A DNA stretch of 59,306 bases from Clostridiales bacterium (GTDB lineage: Bacteria; Bacillota; Clostridia; Christensenellales; DTU072), in assembly GCA_012520515.1 (NCBI GenBank), contig JAAYOD010000024.1:1-59306 (forward strand), written 5' to 3'. The position numbers and the translations under genes were made by a program. This document shows, in pieces, positions 8,771 through 18,395 of the stretch. Numbering within the stretch: the first letter of the stretch is position 1; every line of letters starts with the position of its first letter. The notes under the pieces were generated by a model. It saw only the letters and a list, made by a program, of their open reading frames with translations. It was not told where the DNA came from and searched no databases.

Positions 8771-10843
8771 TTAACCGTTTTTACCCTCTAAAAGTCGTTT
8801 TCTTTCGCTTTGTGGAACTTCTGTATAGCAATTTAACTGCATAACATAGTTGCCCCTGCCTTGCGTTGCGCTACGCAAAACGGTAGCGTATCCAAACATT
8901 TCACTTAGCGGAATGTCGGCATCAATTACTTTTAGTCCAGGTCTATCAGTCATTTCCTTAATGTTACCTCTTCTGCCATTTACAGTACTAAAGACATCGC
9001 CAATATAGTTTTCAGGAACGGTAATTTCCACAGACATTAGCGGCTCTAATATAATAGGCTCTGCCTTGCTAGCAGCATCTTTAAATGCCATACTTCCAGC
9101 AATCTTAAAGCTCATTTCTGAACTGTCCACTTCGTGATAACTGCCGTCTTTTATTCTCACTATAAAGTCCACCATTTCATAGCCAAGAAGTATACCGCCT
9201 CTAGCAGCTTCCCTTATTCCTTCTTCTACTGGCTTAATAAACTCTTTAGGTATGCTGCCACCCACTGTCTCATCTATAAACTCAATTCCCTTTCCAGATT
9301 CGTTTGGCTCAATCTCAATAATACAGTGCCCATATTGTCCTTTGCCGCCCGATTGACGCACATATTTTCCTTCACCTCTTGCAGAACGCTTTATTGCTTC
9401 TCTATACGCAACTTGCGGCTTGCCAATATTAGCTTCCACTTTAAATTCGCGAAGTAGTCTATCTACAATGATATCCAAGTGCAACTCACCCATACCCGCA
9501 ATAATGGTTTGTCCCGTTTCAGCGTCTGTATAAGTACGGAATGTGGGGTCTTCTTCAGCTAGCTTAACCAAAGCCGCTGCCATTTTTTCTTGTCCTATTT
9601 TGGTCTTTGGCTCAATGGCTAAGCGCACAACAGGCTCTGGAAACACCATTGCGTCAAGCACAATTATTTTATCTGCATCGCACAATGTCTCTCCCGTTGT
9701 GGTTTCTTTTAGTCCAATAATTGCCACAATGTCGCCTGCATATGCTTCACTTATTTCAGTACGATTATTGGCGTGCATTCTTATTATGCGCCCAATTTTT
9801 TCTTTCTTTTTCTTATTGCTGTTATAAACAGTCATTCCCGACTTTATTACGCCGCTATAAATGCGGAAGAAAGTAAGTTTTCCCACAAAGGGGTCTACTG
9901 CTATCTTAAAAGCAAGTCCAGCTAATGGCGCATTGTCGCTTGAAGGACGGGTAATTTCATTGCCTTTTAAATCCATACCTTTTACATCTTCTACGTCAAT
10001 AGGCGACGGCAAAAAGTCCACCACAGCGTCCAAAAGCTTTTGCACGCCTTTATTGCGGTAAGAACTTCCGCAAAGCACAGGAGTAATATCCATAGCCAAG
10101 GTTGCTTTTCTAAGCGCCGCTATTATTTTATCTTGCTCTACTTCTTCCCCTTCTAATACCTTCATCATAATTTCATCATCATAATCTGCGCACACTTCTA
10201 GCAAATCTTGACGATATTTTGCCACTAACTCTTTCATATCTTCGGGAATATCCATTGTAGTAAAGTCTTTACCGGTCTTATCATTATATATTATCTCTTT
10301 TTGAGAAATAACATCAATAATGCCAGCAAAGTCATCTTCTTTACCCAATGGCAAAACAATAGGCACAGGTTTTGTGTGCAAGCGGTTTTTTAACATATCC
10401 ACTACATTATAAAAGTCCGCGCCCATTATATCCATCTTGTTAATAAAGGCAATTCTGGGCACTTTATACTTGTTGGCCTGACGCCAAACCGTTTCACTTT
10501 GCGGTTCTACGCCCCCTTTTGCACAGAAAACAGCCACTGCACCATCTAGCACGCGCAAGCTTCTTTCTACTTCAACAGTAAAATCCACGTGGCCTGGAGT
10601 ATCTATTACATTAATACCATATCCGTTCCATGTGATAAAGGTGGCAGCGCTTGTTATTGTTATGCCCCTTTCTTGCTCCTGCTCCATCCAGTCCATTGTT
10701 GCCATGCCTTCATGAACTTCGCCTACGCGATGAACTTTGTTGGCATAAAACAATATCCTTTCTGTGGTAGTGGTCTTACCCGCATCAATGTGCGCCATAA
10801 TACCTATATTTCTTGTTTTTTCTAATGCAAACTCCCTTGCCAT
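8771..10843 (-). CDS. fusA: elongation factor G
   Basis: A 690-residue translocase GTPase. The start [20 protein letters not shown] at 10843 has AAGGAG six bases upstream; the upstream in-frame extension crosses the intergenic hairpin and is rejected. P-loop [30 protein letters not shown] and NKMD are present, as are the domain IV and V landmarks ([20 protein letters not shown] segment, [14 protein letters not shown]). Length and motifs are ordinary. Confidence 0.98.
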   Translation of the reverse strand: MAREFALEKTRNIGIMAHIDAGKTTTTERILFYANKVHRVGEVHEGMATMDWMEQEQERGITITSAATFITWNGYGINVIDTPGHVDFTVEVERSLRVLDGAVAVFCAKGGVEPQSETVWRQANKYKVPRIAFINKMDIMGADFYNVVDMLKNRLHTKPVPIVLPLGKEDDFAGIIDVISQKEIIYNDKTGKDFTTMDIPEDMKELVAKYRQDLLEVCADYDDEIMMKVLEGEEVEQDKIIAALRKATLAMDITPVLCGSSYRNKGVQKLLDAVVDFLPSPIDVEDVKGMDLKGNEITRPSSDNAPLAGLAFKIAVDPFVGKLTFFRIYSGVIKSGMTVYNSNKKKKEKIGRIIRMHANNRTEISEAYAGDIVAIIGLKETTTGETLCDADKIIVLDAMVFPEPVVRLAIEPKTKIGQEKMAAALVKLAEEDPTFRTYTDAETGQTIIAGMGELHLDIIVDRLLREFKVEANIGKPQVAYREAIKRSARGEGKYVRQSGGKGQYGHCIIEIEPNESGKGIEFIDETVGGSIPKEFIKPVEEGIREAARGGILLGYEMVDFIVRIKDGSYHEVDSSEMSFKIAGSMAFKDAASKAEPIILEPLMSVEITVPENYIGDVFSTVNGRRGNIKEMTDRPGLKVIDADIPLSEMFGYATVLRSATQGRGNYVMQLNCYTEVPQSERKRLLEGKNG

Positions 10844-10885
10844 TATGTTCTCCTTAACTTGTACTTCATTAGTTTGTGCTTTTTT

Positions 10886-10932
10886 ACATAAAAACGGCAT
10901 ACTCTATTGAAACTCAATGGATATGCCGTAAG
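10886..10932 (-). terminator. terminator- or attenuator-like hairpin between rpsG and fusA
   Basis: ACGGCAT (10894-10900) pairs with ATGCCGT (10923-10929), with a further inner stem at 10904-10909/10915-10920. On the minus strand five Ts follow the stem. It lies 50 bases before fusA and about 40 after rpsG, inside an otherwise co-directional operon, so partial termination or RNA processing is more likely than a full stop. Confidence 0.6.
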
Positions 10933-10968
10933 TTTTTTATTATTATAATCAATTGGTTTGATTATATA

Positions 10969-11439
10969 CTAAAAACGATAGTGCGAATATGCTTTGTTGG
11001 CTTCTGCCATACGATGAGTATCTTCTTTTTTCCTATATGCGCCACCGGCATTGTTATAAGCGTCTAGCAATTCGCCTGCCAATCTCTCTTTCATGGTTCT
11101 TTCGCTTCTCTTTCTTGCAAAAAGCACCAACCATCTAATTCCTAATGTTTGTCGTCTTTCAGGACGGATTTCAAGTGGCACTTGATAGTTGCTACCGCCT
11201 ACTCTCCTTGCCTTAACTTCCAACACAGGCATAACATTTTCTAAAGCTTTCATAAATATTTCGTCTGCTTTAACGCCTATCTTCTTTTCGGCAATTTCAA
11301 AAGCTGAATACACTATGTTTTGTGCAATTCCCCTTTCGCCGTTTAGCATTATTTGATTTATGAGCTTAGTTACTACCTTGGAATTATATATAGGGTCTGG
11401 CAAAACATCACGCTTTGGTACTCCGCTTCTTCTAGGCAT
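10969..11439 (-). CDS. rpsG: 30S ribosomal protein S7
   Basis: A 156-residue S7, the standard bacterial length, with the typical [16 protein letters not shown] start and conserved [12 protein letters not shown] and AIRWLV-like segments. It nucleates the 3' domain of 16S rRNA. AGGAGG lies upstream of the ATG. It sits between rpsL and fusA as in most bacteria. Confidence 0.98.
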   Translation of the reverse strand: MPRRSGVPKRDVLPDPIYNSKVVTKLINQIMLNGERGIAQNIVYSAFEIAEKKIGVKADEIFMKALENVMPVLEVKARRVGGSNYQVPLEIRPERRQTLGIRWLVLFARKRSERTMKERLAGELLDAYNNAGGAYRKKEDTHRMAEANKAYSHYRF

Positions 11440-11489
11440 ACTATAGTCCTCCTATAATTTTTAATTTGGGTAATTCATATAAAGATGAA

Positions 11490-11861
11490 TTATTTCGGTT
11501 TCTTTGCACCGTATTTAGACCTTGCTTGCATACGCTTAGCAACGCCTGCCGTATCCAATGTTCCGCGAACAATGTGATACCTTACACCGGGTAAGTCCTT
11601 AACTCTGCCGCCCCTGATTAGCACAACGCTATGCTCTTGCAAACTGTGACCCACGCCAGGGATATAAACAGTACCTTCGTGACCATTTACAAGACGCACT
11701 CTTGCTATCTTTCTTACTGCGGAATTAGGCTTTTTAGGGGTAGTTGTCGTAACAGATAAGCAAACACCTCTTTTTTGTGGAGATGACTCCAGTAAAGGTG
11801 ATTGCGTTTTCTTCAATTGACGCTTTCTGCCCTGCCTTATCAGTTGGTTAATTGTTGGCAT
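11490..11861 (-). CDS. rpsL: 30S ribosomal protein S12
   Basis: A 123-residue S12 with [13 protein letters not shown] at the start and the decoding-centre loops [10 protein letters not shown] and [11 protein letters not shown]. The lysines at which streptomycin resistance mutations arise in other species (in the PKKPNSA and GRVKDLPG loops) are wild type. AGGAGG lies just upstream. Confidence 0.98.
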   Translation of the reverse strand: MPTINQLIRQGRKRQLKKTQSPLLESSPQKRGVCLSVTTTTPKKPNSAVRKIARVRLVNGHEGTVYIPGVGHSLQEHSVVLIRGGRVKDLPGVRYHIVRGTLDTAGVAKRMQARSKYGAKKPK

Positions 11862-11933
11862 TTAGGTTCCTCCTTTATTATTAGGATGAGTTATCCCTTT
11901 TTCAACCCAAATTTTAGGATACTCTTGTATTAG

Positions 11934-12191
11934 CTATTTTGTGACTTTGGTACCATAGATTGCGCATGCCACGTCAAGACCTAGTAACTTTCCCGTTTCT
12001 TGCTTGGTCATACCAATGCGGTATGGGATATTTTTGTCTTGACATAAAGCAATGATTTTATCTTTTATACCTATGTCTGTATCACTGGCAATCATCACAC
12101 ACCTTAGCTGATTACCAGATAAACCTCTTACAACCTGTCGATAGCCAACGACAAGATTTTGTCGAGAAATTTCTGTTAAAGTTGTGTCCAT
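11934..12191 (-). CDS. rplGB: L7Ae-family ribosomal protein (YbxF-like)
   Basis: An 85-residue L7Ae/L30e/Gadd45-fold protein matching B. subtilis YbxF in size and position just before rpsL. Visible features are the early GYRQVVRGLSGNQLRCVMIASD segment and the IPYRIGMTKQETGKLLG kink-turn-binding region. YbxF binds kink-turn RNA in vitro. It is the first gene of the str transcript here, with no rpoB/rpoC immediately upstream. Confidence 0.88.
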   Translation of the reverse strand: MDTTLTEISRQNLVVGYRQVVRGLSGNQLRCVMIASDTDIGIKDKIIALCQDKNIPYRIGMTKQETGKLLGLDVACAIYGTKVTK

Positions 12192-12246
12192 TTAGTTTTT
12201 AACTCCCATAATGAACTTAAAAACCTGCTTTTTTGCAAGCTATATA

Positions 12247-12275
12247 AGTATAGCAATAACATTTTTTATTGTCAA
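12247..12275 (-). promoter_or_regulatory. strong promoter of the str (ybxF-rpsL-rpsG-fusA) operon
   Basis: On the minus strand a perfect TTGACA (12270-12275), 17 bases, then TATACT (12247-12252), about 56 bases before the ybxF start. The near-consensus strength fits a ribosomal operon. Confidence 0.85.
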
Positions 12276-12315
12276 TCAAAAAAATATGCTTTTTGTGAGA
12301 ATTTCCACAAAATAT

Positions 12316-13686
12316 TTATGGTTTTACTACACCAAAACTTACTTTTTGGTCTTGCAAGTCAATTGCGCCTTCATCAATTTGTATAGCTTCTTTTGTATTT
12401 TCAAATTCCACTTTTGCATTTCCGCTTAGTGTCCAAAACGAATACTTTTGCAAATGAGTTACACTGCTTGGCAAGTATACTTGACCATCAAATCTAGCAA
12501 ACGCGCTTTGCGGAATAGTTGTGATTTGACAGCCCTGTTCAAATATAATCTTGGCAGTGCTACTATGAAATGCGCTTTCTTCCAAACTTTCAATATGGCT
12601 TGGTATTATAAGCTCTGCTCCTTGGTATCCACTAAAAGCTGACTTGCTTATTGTAGTAATATTTGCCATGGATATATCAATTATACCCTTACAATTATAA
12701 AAAGCGTTTTGCTCTATTTTACTAATGGTAGCGGGCAAAACTACTTTTTTGCCTTGATAGCCGTCAAATGCCCCCAGTCCTATAGTGGTCATACTATTGT
12801 TATCATCAAAAACAAGTGTGCCTAAAAATTTATTTAGACCGTATTGTTCTATGTTTATTATGTTGCTTCCCAAAGTAAGCATTCCCTTAAAACCGTTAAA
12901 GTCATTTTCATTTATAGCTTTATATGCACTGCCATTTTCAAATTTTACGCTAAACGCACAGCCAAAAAAAGCTCCGTCTTGAATAATGCTTATAGACTTT
13001 GGAATGACAAATTCAGATATTTTTGTTGCCATTCCAACATGAATTAGCGAAGTTTTGTCGCGGTTGTAAAGTACCCCATTAGCATCAACGCTATAATAAT
13101 CGCTTTGGGGCACAGCAAATCTACTAAGATTTTTACAGTTTTCAAATGCGCCTTGCTCTATTTTTTCTAGTACGCTAGTAAAAGCAACGCTTTCAATAAG
13201 AGCATTATTTCTAAAGGCATAAGATTTGATACGCGTTACGGGCAGCGCATTATATGAGTTAGGTATAACTATATCTTTTTTTGTACCATGGTAGCCCGTT
13301 ATCGCATAGCTGCCATTTATAAACTCATAGGCAAAACCGCCGCTCTCTACCACAACAGGTTCTTGCGGAGGGTCAAAAGAGTTGCTCCTTTGCCATTTTG
13401 CGTACAAAGTAATATCTTGGTCTAAGCCGTCATCTGTATGAAAACGACGGGTGCATTCTTTGTCATAGAACCAGCCTAAAAAATTATAGCCTGCCATAGT
13501 TGGGTCATCAGGCATATAAGCGGGATTAACACCATTTAAAACAACAGGCTCTATAACAATTTGGTCAAAATTTGTAACAAAGGAAATGGTAACTGATTCA
13601 AGCTCAGTTTTCCCCCCTTGCTTGCATGAAGTAAAAATTACACAGCATATAAGTATTACCACCAAAAATATTAGCTTTTTTTTCAT
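12316..13686 (-). CDS. LRR/InlB-repeat surface lipoprotein
   Basis: A 456-residue predicted lipoprotein: Lys-rich start, hydrophobic core and lipobox FTSC (Cys21). Residues ~33-100 form one InlB B-repeat/Flg_new module (GYNFLGWFYDKECTRRF, ITLYAKW). From ~120 on are BspA-type LRR_5 repeats of 22-23 residues (IEQGAFENCKNL, TISKSAFSGYQGAELIIPSHIE). One non-repeat insertion has the GVLYNRDKTSL pattern also seen in the 1,266-residue protein at 51.4-55.2 kb. The binding partner is unknown. AAGGAG precedes the ATG and the gene has its own promoter. Confidence 0.85.
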   Translation of the reverse strand: MKKKLIFLVVILICCVIFTSCKQGGKTELESVTISFVTNFDQIVIEPVVLNGVNPAYMPDDPTMAGYNFLGWFYDKECTRRFHTDDGLDQDITLYAKWQRSNSFDPPQEPVVVESGGFAYEFINGSYAITGYHGTKKDIVIPNSYNALPVTRIKSYAFRNNALIESVAFTSVLEKIEQGAFENCKNLSRFAVPQSDYYSVDANGVLYNRDKTSLIHVGMATKISEFVIPKSISIIQDGAFFGCAFSVKFENGSAYKAINENDFNGFKGMLTLGSNIINIEQYGLNKFLGTLVFDDNNSMTTIGLGAFDGYQGKKVVLPATISKIEQNAFYNCKGIIDISMANITTISKSAFSGYQGAELIIPSHIESLEESAFHSSTAKIIFEQGCQITTIPQSAFARFDGQVYLPSSVTHLQKYSFWTLSGNAKVEFENTKEAIQIDEGAIDLQDQKVSFGVVKP

Positions 13687-13711
13687 GCTTTTTCTCCTTT
13701 ATTACCTATAA

Positions 13712-13741
13712 AGTATATACTTTAATAGCGCATCTTGTCAA
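13712..13741 (-). promoter_or_regulatory. promoter of the 456-residue LRR lipoprotein
   Basis: On the minus strand TTGACA (13736-13741), 18 bases, TATACT (13712-13717), within the 80-base gap after the transglutaminase-like gene. Confidence 0.7.
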
Positions 13742-13766
13742 GATTAAGGAGCTTTTAGGGTAGTAA

Positions 13767-15341
13767 TTATTTGTCAAAAGGATAAGGAGCAGAATTAGGA
13801 GCAGGCGGATATTTTATCCATTTATCTTCAATATGATTATAGTCATCTGCCACCAAGAGATAATCGTGAGAAAAAGTTTCTACTTTAGAACCTGCTTTAC
13901 GCATATTGCCCCAAGTTGCATCAACAAGATACCAAGAGCCTTGTATTTGAACTTTATTCCACGCATGAGCTACGCCGTTGCTTTTGCCCGACACCTTAAC
14001 TACAGGTATACCTTCAATGGCACACATGCTAAGCACAGCTTTTGCTATGCCATCACAAATGGCTACTCTATAATTATTATCAAAGGTTTTTTCATTGGTA
14101 AATCCAAAAACGCCTTCCATATATAAGCACTTATACAAAAAGAAATCTGTTTCATACTTTTCTTCTGTGATAACATTTTCCACAAATTCATAATCGTATA
14201 ATACAGTGTCCACTATATAATCATAGATATAATGTATCTTCGCCCAATCCGGCGTTATGTCAGCATTTATTCTTGATAAAATATCACGCATATAATTATA
14301 AATATACTCTGCGTTGCTGCCCGCTTTACACAGCGGTTTATACTGTCTTTTAAGAGCAAAATAAAGCTGGTCGCTAGTCTCTACCGCGACAGTTCTTTGC
14401 ACTTTATCTATGGCAAACTCTCTATTGCGTGATATGTTTGACAAATTATAGTGCGGTGTTTCCCAATCTAGCCCTACATTAGACTTTTGGGTGTATTTTT
14501 TGTTGGTGTCGGTAACAAGAGTTGGGAAAGCCTGATAGCTAAAGCGCAAATAAATTGTGCATTCTACAAAATTGCTTTCTAGGTTATGGCTATAATTGTA
14601 GCCTGCGCTATCGTCAAAGGCGCTTATAGCTGATTTTATTTCAGTAGAGTAAGCATCTTCTATCGTTGTACCTTGAGGATAAATAGATAGATAGTCATAT
14701 CCAAGAAAAAGAGTGGTTTCCGAACAATAATAAGTATTGCCGTTTTCTTTTTTTACCACCATATCGGGCTGAAATATAATGATGTAATTAAACATCTCAA
14801 ACAGTTCATAACGGGTAGCTATGTATCTATCTAAATCTTGCCAGCCGCCTGGCATATTTTCAGTATAAGTTAGGTAGTGTTTTTTGCTTATGCCATTATA
14901 GCTATAATTAGCAAGCAGTATGGTTTGATTATTTTCATTCGTGCCGTACAAACTCAAACTCAAATCATCTGAATAATCATAGCCCGCTTCTTCCAAATTG
15001 AGTTTACAAGATTCGCCATCTACATCGTATGAGCTAGTTTGCCCTGCTTTATTTACTCTAACGCTATAACTATAGTCGCCATAATCGTCCCAAAAAGCCA
15101 CCATTACGCCATCATCAAAGCCAACAGCCAATTCATTATCAGAGCCATAAATGGCATTATCTGGGTCTGACCTGTCAAAGTAGCTGGCAATAAAGTTATA
15201 TAATGTATCAGTTGCGCCATGGATAAGAGTGCTTGCAATATCAGCAATAAGCGAACAGGATGCAAAAGTAAATAGAGCGGCAAGCACTACTACAAACAAT
15301 CCAATTTTTTTGATATTAAAACTTACCTTATTTTTTTTCAT
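13767..15341 (-). CDS. lipoprotein with transglutaminase-like domain
   Basis: A 524-residue predicted lipoprotein (signal to about 28, lipobox FASC, Cys29). Residues ~60-330 are an extracellular region I do not recognise, rich in Tyr and Asp. The C-terminal ~200 residues form a transglutaminase/protease-like domain with the triad in order: Cys in ICDGIAKAV (~425), His in AHAWN (~457) and Asp in LVDATW (~473). Such domains cross-link or cleave peptides outside the cell; which one cannot be told. It starts 9 bases after the M20 peptidase gene with AAGGTGG upstream, so the two are co-transcribed. Confidence 0.82.
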   Translation of the reverse strand: MKKNKVSFNIKKIGLFVVVLAALFTFASCSLIADIASTLIHGATDTLYNFIASYFDRSDPDNAIYGSDNELAVGFDDGVMVAFWDDYGDYSYSVRVNKAGQTSSYDVDGESCKLNLEEAGYDYSDDLSLSLYGTNENNQTILLANYSYNGISKKHYLTYTENMPGGWQDLDRYIATRYELFEMFNYIIIFQPDMVVKKENGNTYYCSETTLFLGYDYLSIYPQGTTIEDAYSTEIKSAISAFDDSAGYNYSHNLESNFVECTIYLRFSYQAFPTLVTDTNKKYTQKSNVGLDWETPHYNLSNISRNREFAIDKVQRTVAVETSDQLYFALKRQYKPLCKAGSNAEYIYNYMRDILSRINADITPDWAKIHYIYDYIVDTVLYDYEFVENVITEEKYETDFFLYKCLYMEGVFGFTNEKTFDNNYRVAICDGIAKAVLSMCAIEGIPVVKVSGKSNGVAHAWNKVQIQGSWYLVDATWGNMRKAGSKVETFSHDYLLVADDYNHIEDKWIKYPPAPNSAPYPFDK

Positions 15342-15350
15342 TCCACCTTC

Positions 15351-16814
15351 TTACATACAAGTGTTTTCTATCAGCCTTACATAAAATTGCGTCGCTGTTG
15401 CCAAGGCGTCAATGTCGCATCTTTCATTGAGCGCGTGTATTCTCTTTTGGTCTTCGGGTGTTAACTCAAAGGGAGTAAAGCGGAACACATTGTCGCATAT
15501 CTTATAATAATGCTTAGCGTCTGTTGCAGCAATAAAAGGATAGGGAACAGGAATAAAGTCAGGGAACACTTCCACTATGCTTTTCTTTAGCTTAGCGTAC
15601 GGCTCGCTTGTTATGTCGCTTACTGGCGAAGGGTCATACCCTTCAGTCAAGCGGTCTAACTTTATGTTTTTACCCACCACCTTTTTAATATGTTTTTCTA
15701 CATCTTTTTGTGTTTGCCCTATATTAATTCTGCAATTAACTACCGCTGTTGCTGACGGCGGTATTACATTGGGTGCGTCACTGCCTTTTATTTGCGTAAA
15801 CGCAAAAGTAGTGCGCATTATGCTTGCTCCTACGGGATGAATTTTGACCAATAATAATTTTAATAGCGGACTTAGTATATCCCTGTTTACAAAAATAAAT
15901 TTAAATAGCGGTTTCATATGGGGCGCTAAGTCCTTAAACATATCCTTAACAGGCTGCGACCAGTAAGCTTTCATGGGTATACTTCTCAACATATATACAG
16001 CTTCTGCCAAAGTGTCTACTGCGCTTATACGCTTGGGGCTTGCTGCGTGTCCACCCGATATTGTCGATGTCAAAGTATAGTCAACATAACCTTTTTCACA
16101 AGTGCCAATTAGCGCAATCTTGCCATCTATGCCTAGCATTTTACCATCTAGCACTGTGCCGCCTTCATCATAAACACACTCAAAGCGAATATTGTTTTCA
16201 TACAGATATTCCACAATTTGTTTTGCGCCGTCTTTTCCTGTGTACTCTTCATCATGACCAAAGCAAAAATAAACCGTGCGCTTTAACTCTTTGCCTTGCG
16301 ACAAGAGATATTCCATAGCTTCAAGGTTGGCAATCATTTGCCCTTTCATATCTTGACTGCCCCGCCCATGCACAAAGCCGTCCTTTATTTCTCCGCCAAA
16401 AGGCTCATGCTCCCAACCTTTTTTTGGTGCAGGCACAACATCTTGATGCGCCAAGAACGCAACAGGCAATAGGCTTTCATCGCTTCCTGTTAGTTTAATA
16501 ATAAGACTATACCCATTTATAACAGTCTTTTCACCATTTTTGAATATCAAAGGATAGGTTTCTTCCAAGAACTTATGATACTCTAGAAAAGGCTCATAAC
16601 TTTGTTCAGGGCTAATAACTGTTATGGTAGGAATTTGTATAGCTTTGCTTAAATTATTTGCAATGCTGTCAACATCTAAATTCAGCGGTCTAAATTGTGC
16701 AGTTTCTATTACTTTCTTCTTAGTAAGCAATGTGCGCACCACCATAAAAATAATTAGCGCCGCCACCGCTCCCAATGCACAAATAAGAACTATTTGACCT
16801 GCTGTTAACATCAT
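15351..16814 (-). CDS. membrane-anchored M20 family metallopeptidase
   Basis: A 487-residue M20 dipeptidase/carboxypeptidase of the Gly-Xaa carboxypeptidase (CPS1-like) type. An N-terminal membrane segment (about 8-27) is followed by the two-zinc catalytic domain: LAHQDVV (His ~121), GRGSQDMKG (bridging Asp) and HDEEYTG (catalytic and metal Glu pair ~184), with the last ligand in TDAKHYY. A dimerisation domain lies between. Two ATGs are adjacent; GGAGG is 3 bases from the first and 6 from the second, so the true start may be 16811. It likely trims peptides at the cell surface next to the transglutaminase-like lipoprotein. Confidence 0.88.
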   Translation of the reverse strand: MMLTAGQIVLICALGAVAALIIFMVVRTLLTKKKVIETAQFRPLNLDVDSIANNLSKAIQIPTITVISPEQSYEPFLEYHKFLEETYPLIFKNGEKTVINGYSLIIKLTGSDESLLPVAFLAHQDVVPAPKKGWEHEPFGGEIKDGFVHGRGSQDMKGQMIANLEAMEYLLSQGKELKRTVYFCFGHDEEYTGKDGAKQIVEYLYENNIRFECVYDEGGTVLDGKMLGIDGKIALIGTCEKGYVDYTLTSTISGGHAASPKRISAVDTLAEAVYMLRSIPMKAYWSQPVKDMFKDLAPHMKPLFKFIFVNRDILSPLLKLLLVKIHPVGASIMRTTFAFTQIKGSDAPNVIPPSATAVVNCRINIGQTQKDVEKHIKKVVGKNIKLDRLTEGYDPSPVSDITSEPYAKLKKSIVEVFPDFIPVPYPFIAATDAKHYYKICDNVFRFTPFELTPEDQKRIHALNERCDIDALATATQFYVRLIENTCM

Positions 16815-16845
16815 ATACCTCCACTCTTAATCTAAATATATAATT

Positions 16846-16875
16846 ATTATATATTACTATATCAGTTTTAGTCAA
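16846..16875 (-). promoter_or_regulatory. promoter of the M20 peptidase-transglutaminase operon
   Basis: On the minus strand TTGACT (16870-16875), 18 bases, TATAAT (16846-16851), about 32 bases before the start codon. Confidence 0.65.
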
Positions 16876-16939
16876 TGACGGATTTATGGTATAGCTGCAA
16901 TCGTTTTACAATAAGTAAATTTTTACAAGACGCAAACTA

Positions 16940-16968
16940 TTTACTAATAACTAAGATTAAGTTATAAT
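16940..16968 (+). promoter_or_regulatory. promoter very close to the start of the 471-residue lipoprotein
   Basis: TTTACT (16940-16945), 17 bases, TATAAT (16963-16968). The start codon is only 11 bases after the -10 box and there is no ribosome site, so the leader would be about 5 bases. Confidence 0.55.
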
Positions 16969-16979
16969 AATGACAGATT

Positions 16980-18395
16980 ATGAAAATTAAAAAATTTGTA
17001 CTTTTATTTATACTCATTATAATCAGCCTATGCTTTGTATCTTGTGGCAAGGTTGATTTTGACAATTTAAAAATCATAGCCAAAAGCGTTACCGATGTAG
17101 AACAAGGAGAGTATACGCTAGAATATACCATTGATAATTTAGAAAAGTTTAGTGAAAAGTATGATTTAATAGTGTCTGTAAAAGTTTTTGACGACAGCAA
17201 TAGAGCAATAGAAGTGGAAAACAACCGAACCTTTGAAGCGCAAAGCGATAATGTCTATTATGTCACTGTTTATGTCTCTGCCACAGTTAATGGTAAAATA
17301 CAGACCAAAAGCAAGAGTTTTACCATAACTACGGTTAAGACAGACCCAAAGCTTGTATTAAAACTGCATATCCAAGGCAATGACTACGATTATAGAGTAA
17401 TTGACCTAACTTATGGCCAAGATTTTTATATAGACGCCTTACCCGACATACCAAAAATTAGTCCCACAGAAGATGGATATGACCTAGTTGTTACTGACTC
17501 TTATTGGACAATAAGGGATATTTTAGGCGAAAGTGAAAAACTTTCTCAAGAGCATCTTAATAACATTGTTAAAACAACTACAATATACGCATATTACGAA
17601 ATAAAAAAACTTCCAAAAGAATGCACCATAACCTTTGAAACTAATGGCGGGGGCGAAATATCGCCTATCACTCAAACATTTGGAAGTACAGTAACAAGAC
17701 CTATTGACCCTGTAAAAGAAGGCTATCACTTTTTGGGCTGGTATAACGACGCTGATTTTAATGATTTATATTCTTGGACAAACGCATCTCCAATGCCATC
17801 TAGCAGAACGCTTTATGCTAAGTGGCTAAAGGATAATGGCTCAAATCTAGAGCATTTTGATTTTATTTATACTGCCGACTATAATACAGGCTATGGATAT
17901 TATGCTGCAAAAGTAAAAGATGGCGTACAGCTATCAGGCGATGTTGTCATTCCTAACGGCTATGAAAATAAGCCTGTCAAAATAATAGAAGAACTAGCCT
18001 TTGCAAACCAAGACCAAATTGAGACTATAATTGTACCTGATACAATAATTGCAATAAGACCAAGCGCTTTTTCTAACTGTACAAGTCTTACAAGTATTGA
18101 CCTAACCAAAACCAATATAGATAGATTTAATTCTAAAATTTTTGAAAACTGTGAGAGTTTGCAAACGCTTGCCGTTCCCGATAGCGTTATAAACATCGTT
18201 AATGACGCTTTTTCAGGTTGCTCTAGCTTATCTGAACTTATTTTCACTAAAGAAAGTCAGTTAAAAACACTTTACAAAGAAGCTTTTAAAGACACAAAAG
18301 TAAACCGCCTTACGCTGCCTTATCTTATGAAAAACAGGTTTGAAGGCGGTCAAAATATTCAAGTGGATTTCTTTGAAGCAATAACTGAAGATTAA
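16980..18395 (+). CDS. InlB-repeat/LRR surface lipoprotein
   Basis: A 471-residue predicted lipoprotein with lipobox FVSC (Cys22). Residues ~30-125 look like a beta-sandwich, ~130-205 are a degenerate repeat, and ~212-280 form an InlB/Flg_new module (CTITFETNGGGEI, GYHFLGWYNDADFN, LYAKW). The C-terminal ~150 residues hold BspA-type LRR_5 repeats (IRPSAFSNCTSLTSIDL, IVNDAFSGCSSLSELIF). It is probably a surface adhesin or binding protein. No Shine-Dalgarno sequence precedes the ATG. The stop overlaps the convergent phosphoesterase stop by 4 bases. Confidence 0.84.
   Translation: MKIKKFVLLFILIIISLCFVSCGKVDFDNLKIIAKSVTDVEQGEYTLEYTIDNLEKFSEKYDLIVSVKVFDDSNRAIEVENNRTFEAQSDNVYYVTVYVSATVNGKIQTKSKSFTITTVKTDPKLVLKLHIQGNDYDYRVIDLTYGQDFYIDALPDIPKISPTEDGYDLVVTDSYWTIRDILGESEKLSQEHLNNIVKTTTIYAYYEIKKLPKECTITFETNGGGEISPITQTFGSTVTRPIDPVKEGYHFLGWYNDADFNDLYSWTNASPMPSSRTLYAKWLKDNGSNLEHFDFIYTADYNTGYGYYAAKVKDGVQLSGDVVIPNGYENKPVKIIEELAFANQDQIETIIVPDTIIAIRPSAFSNCTSLTSIDLTKTNIDRFNSKIFENCESLQTLAVPDSVINIVNDAFSGCSSLSELIFTKESQLKTLYKEAFKDTKVNRLTLPYLMKNRFEGGQNIQVDFFEAITED

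Noticed and set aside
10843..10900. N-terminally extended EF-G start
   Set aside because: The extension crosses the intergenic hairpin and the conserved N-terminus begins at 10843 behind AAGGAG.
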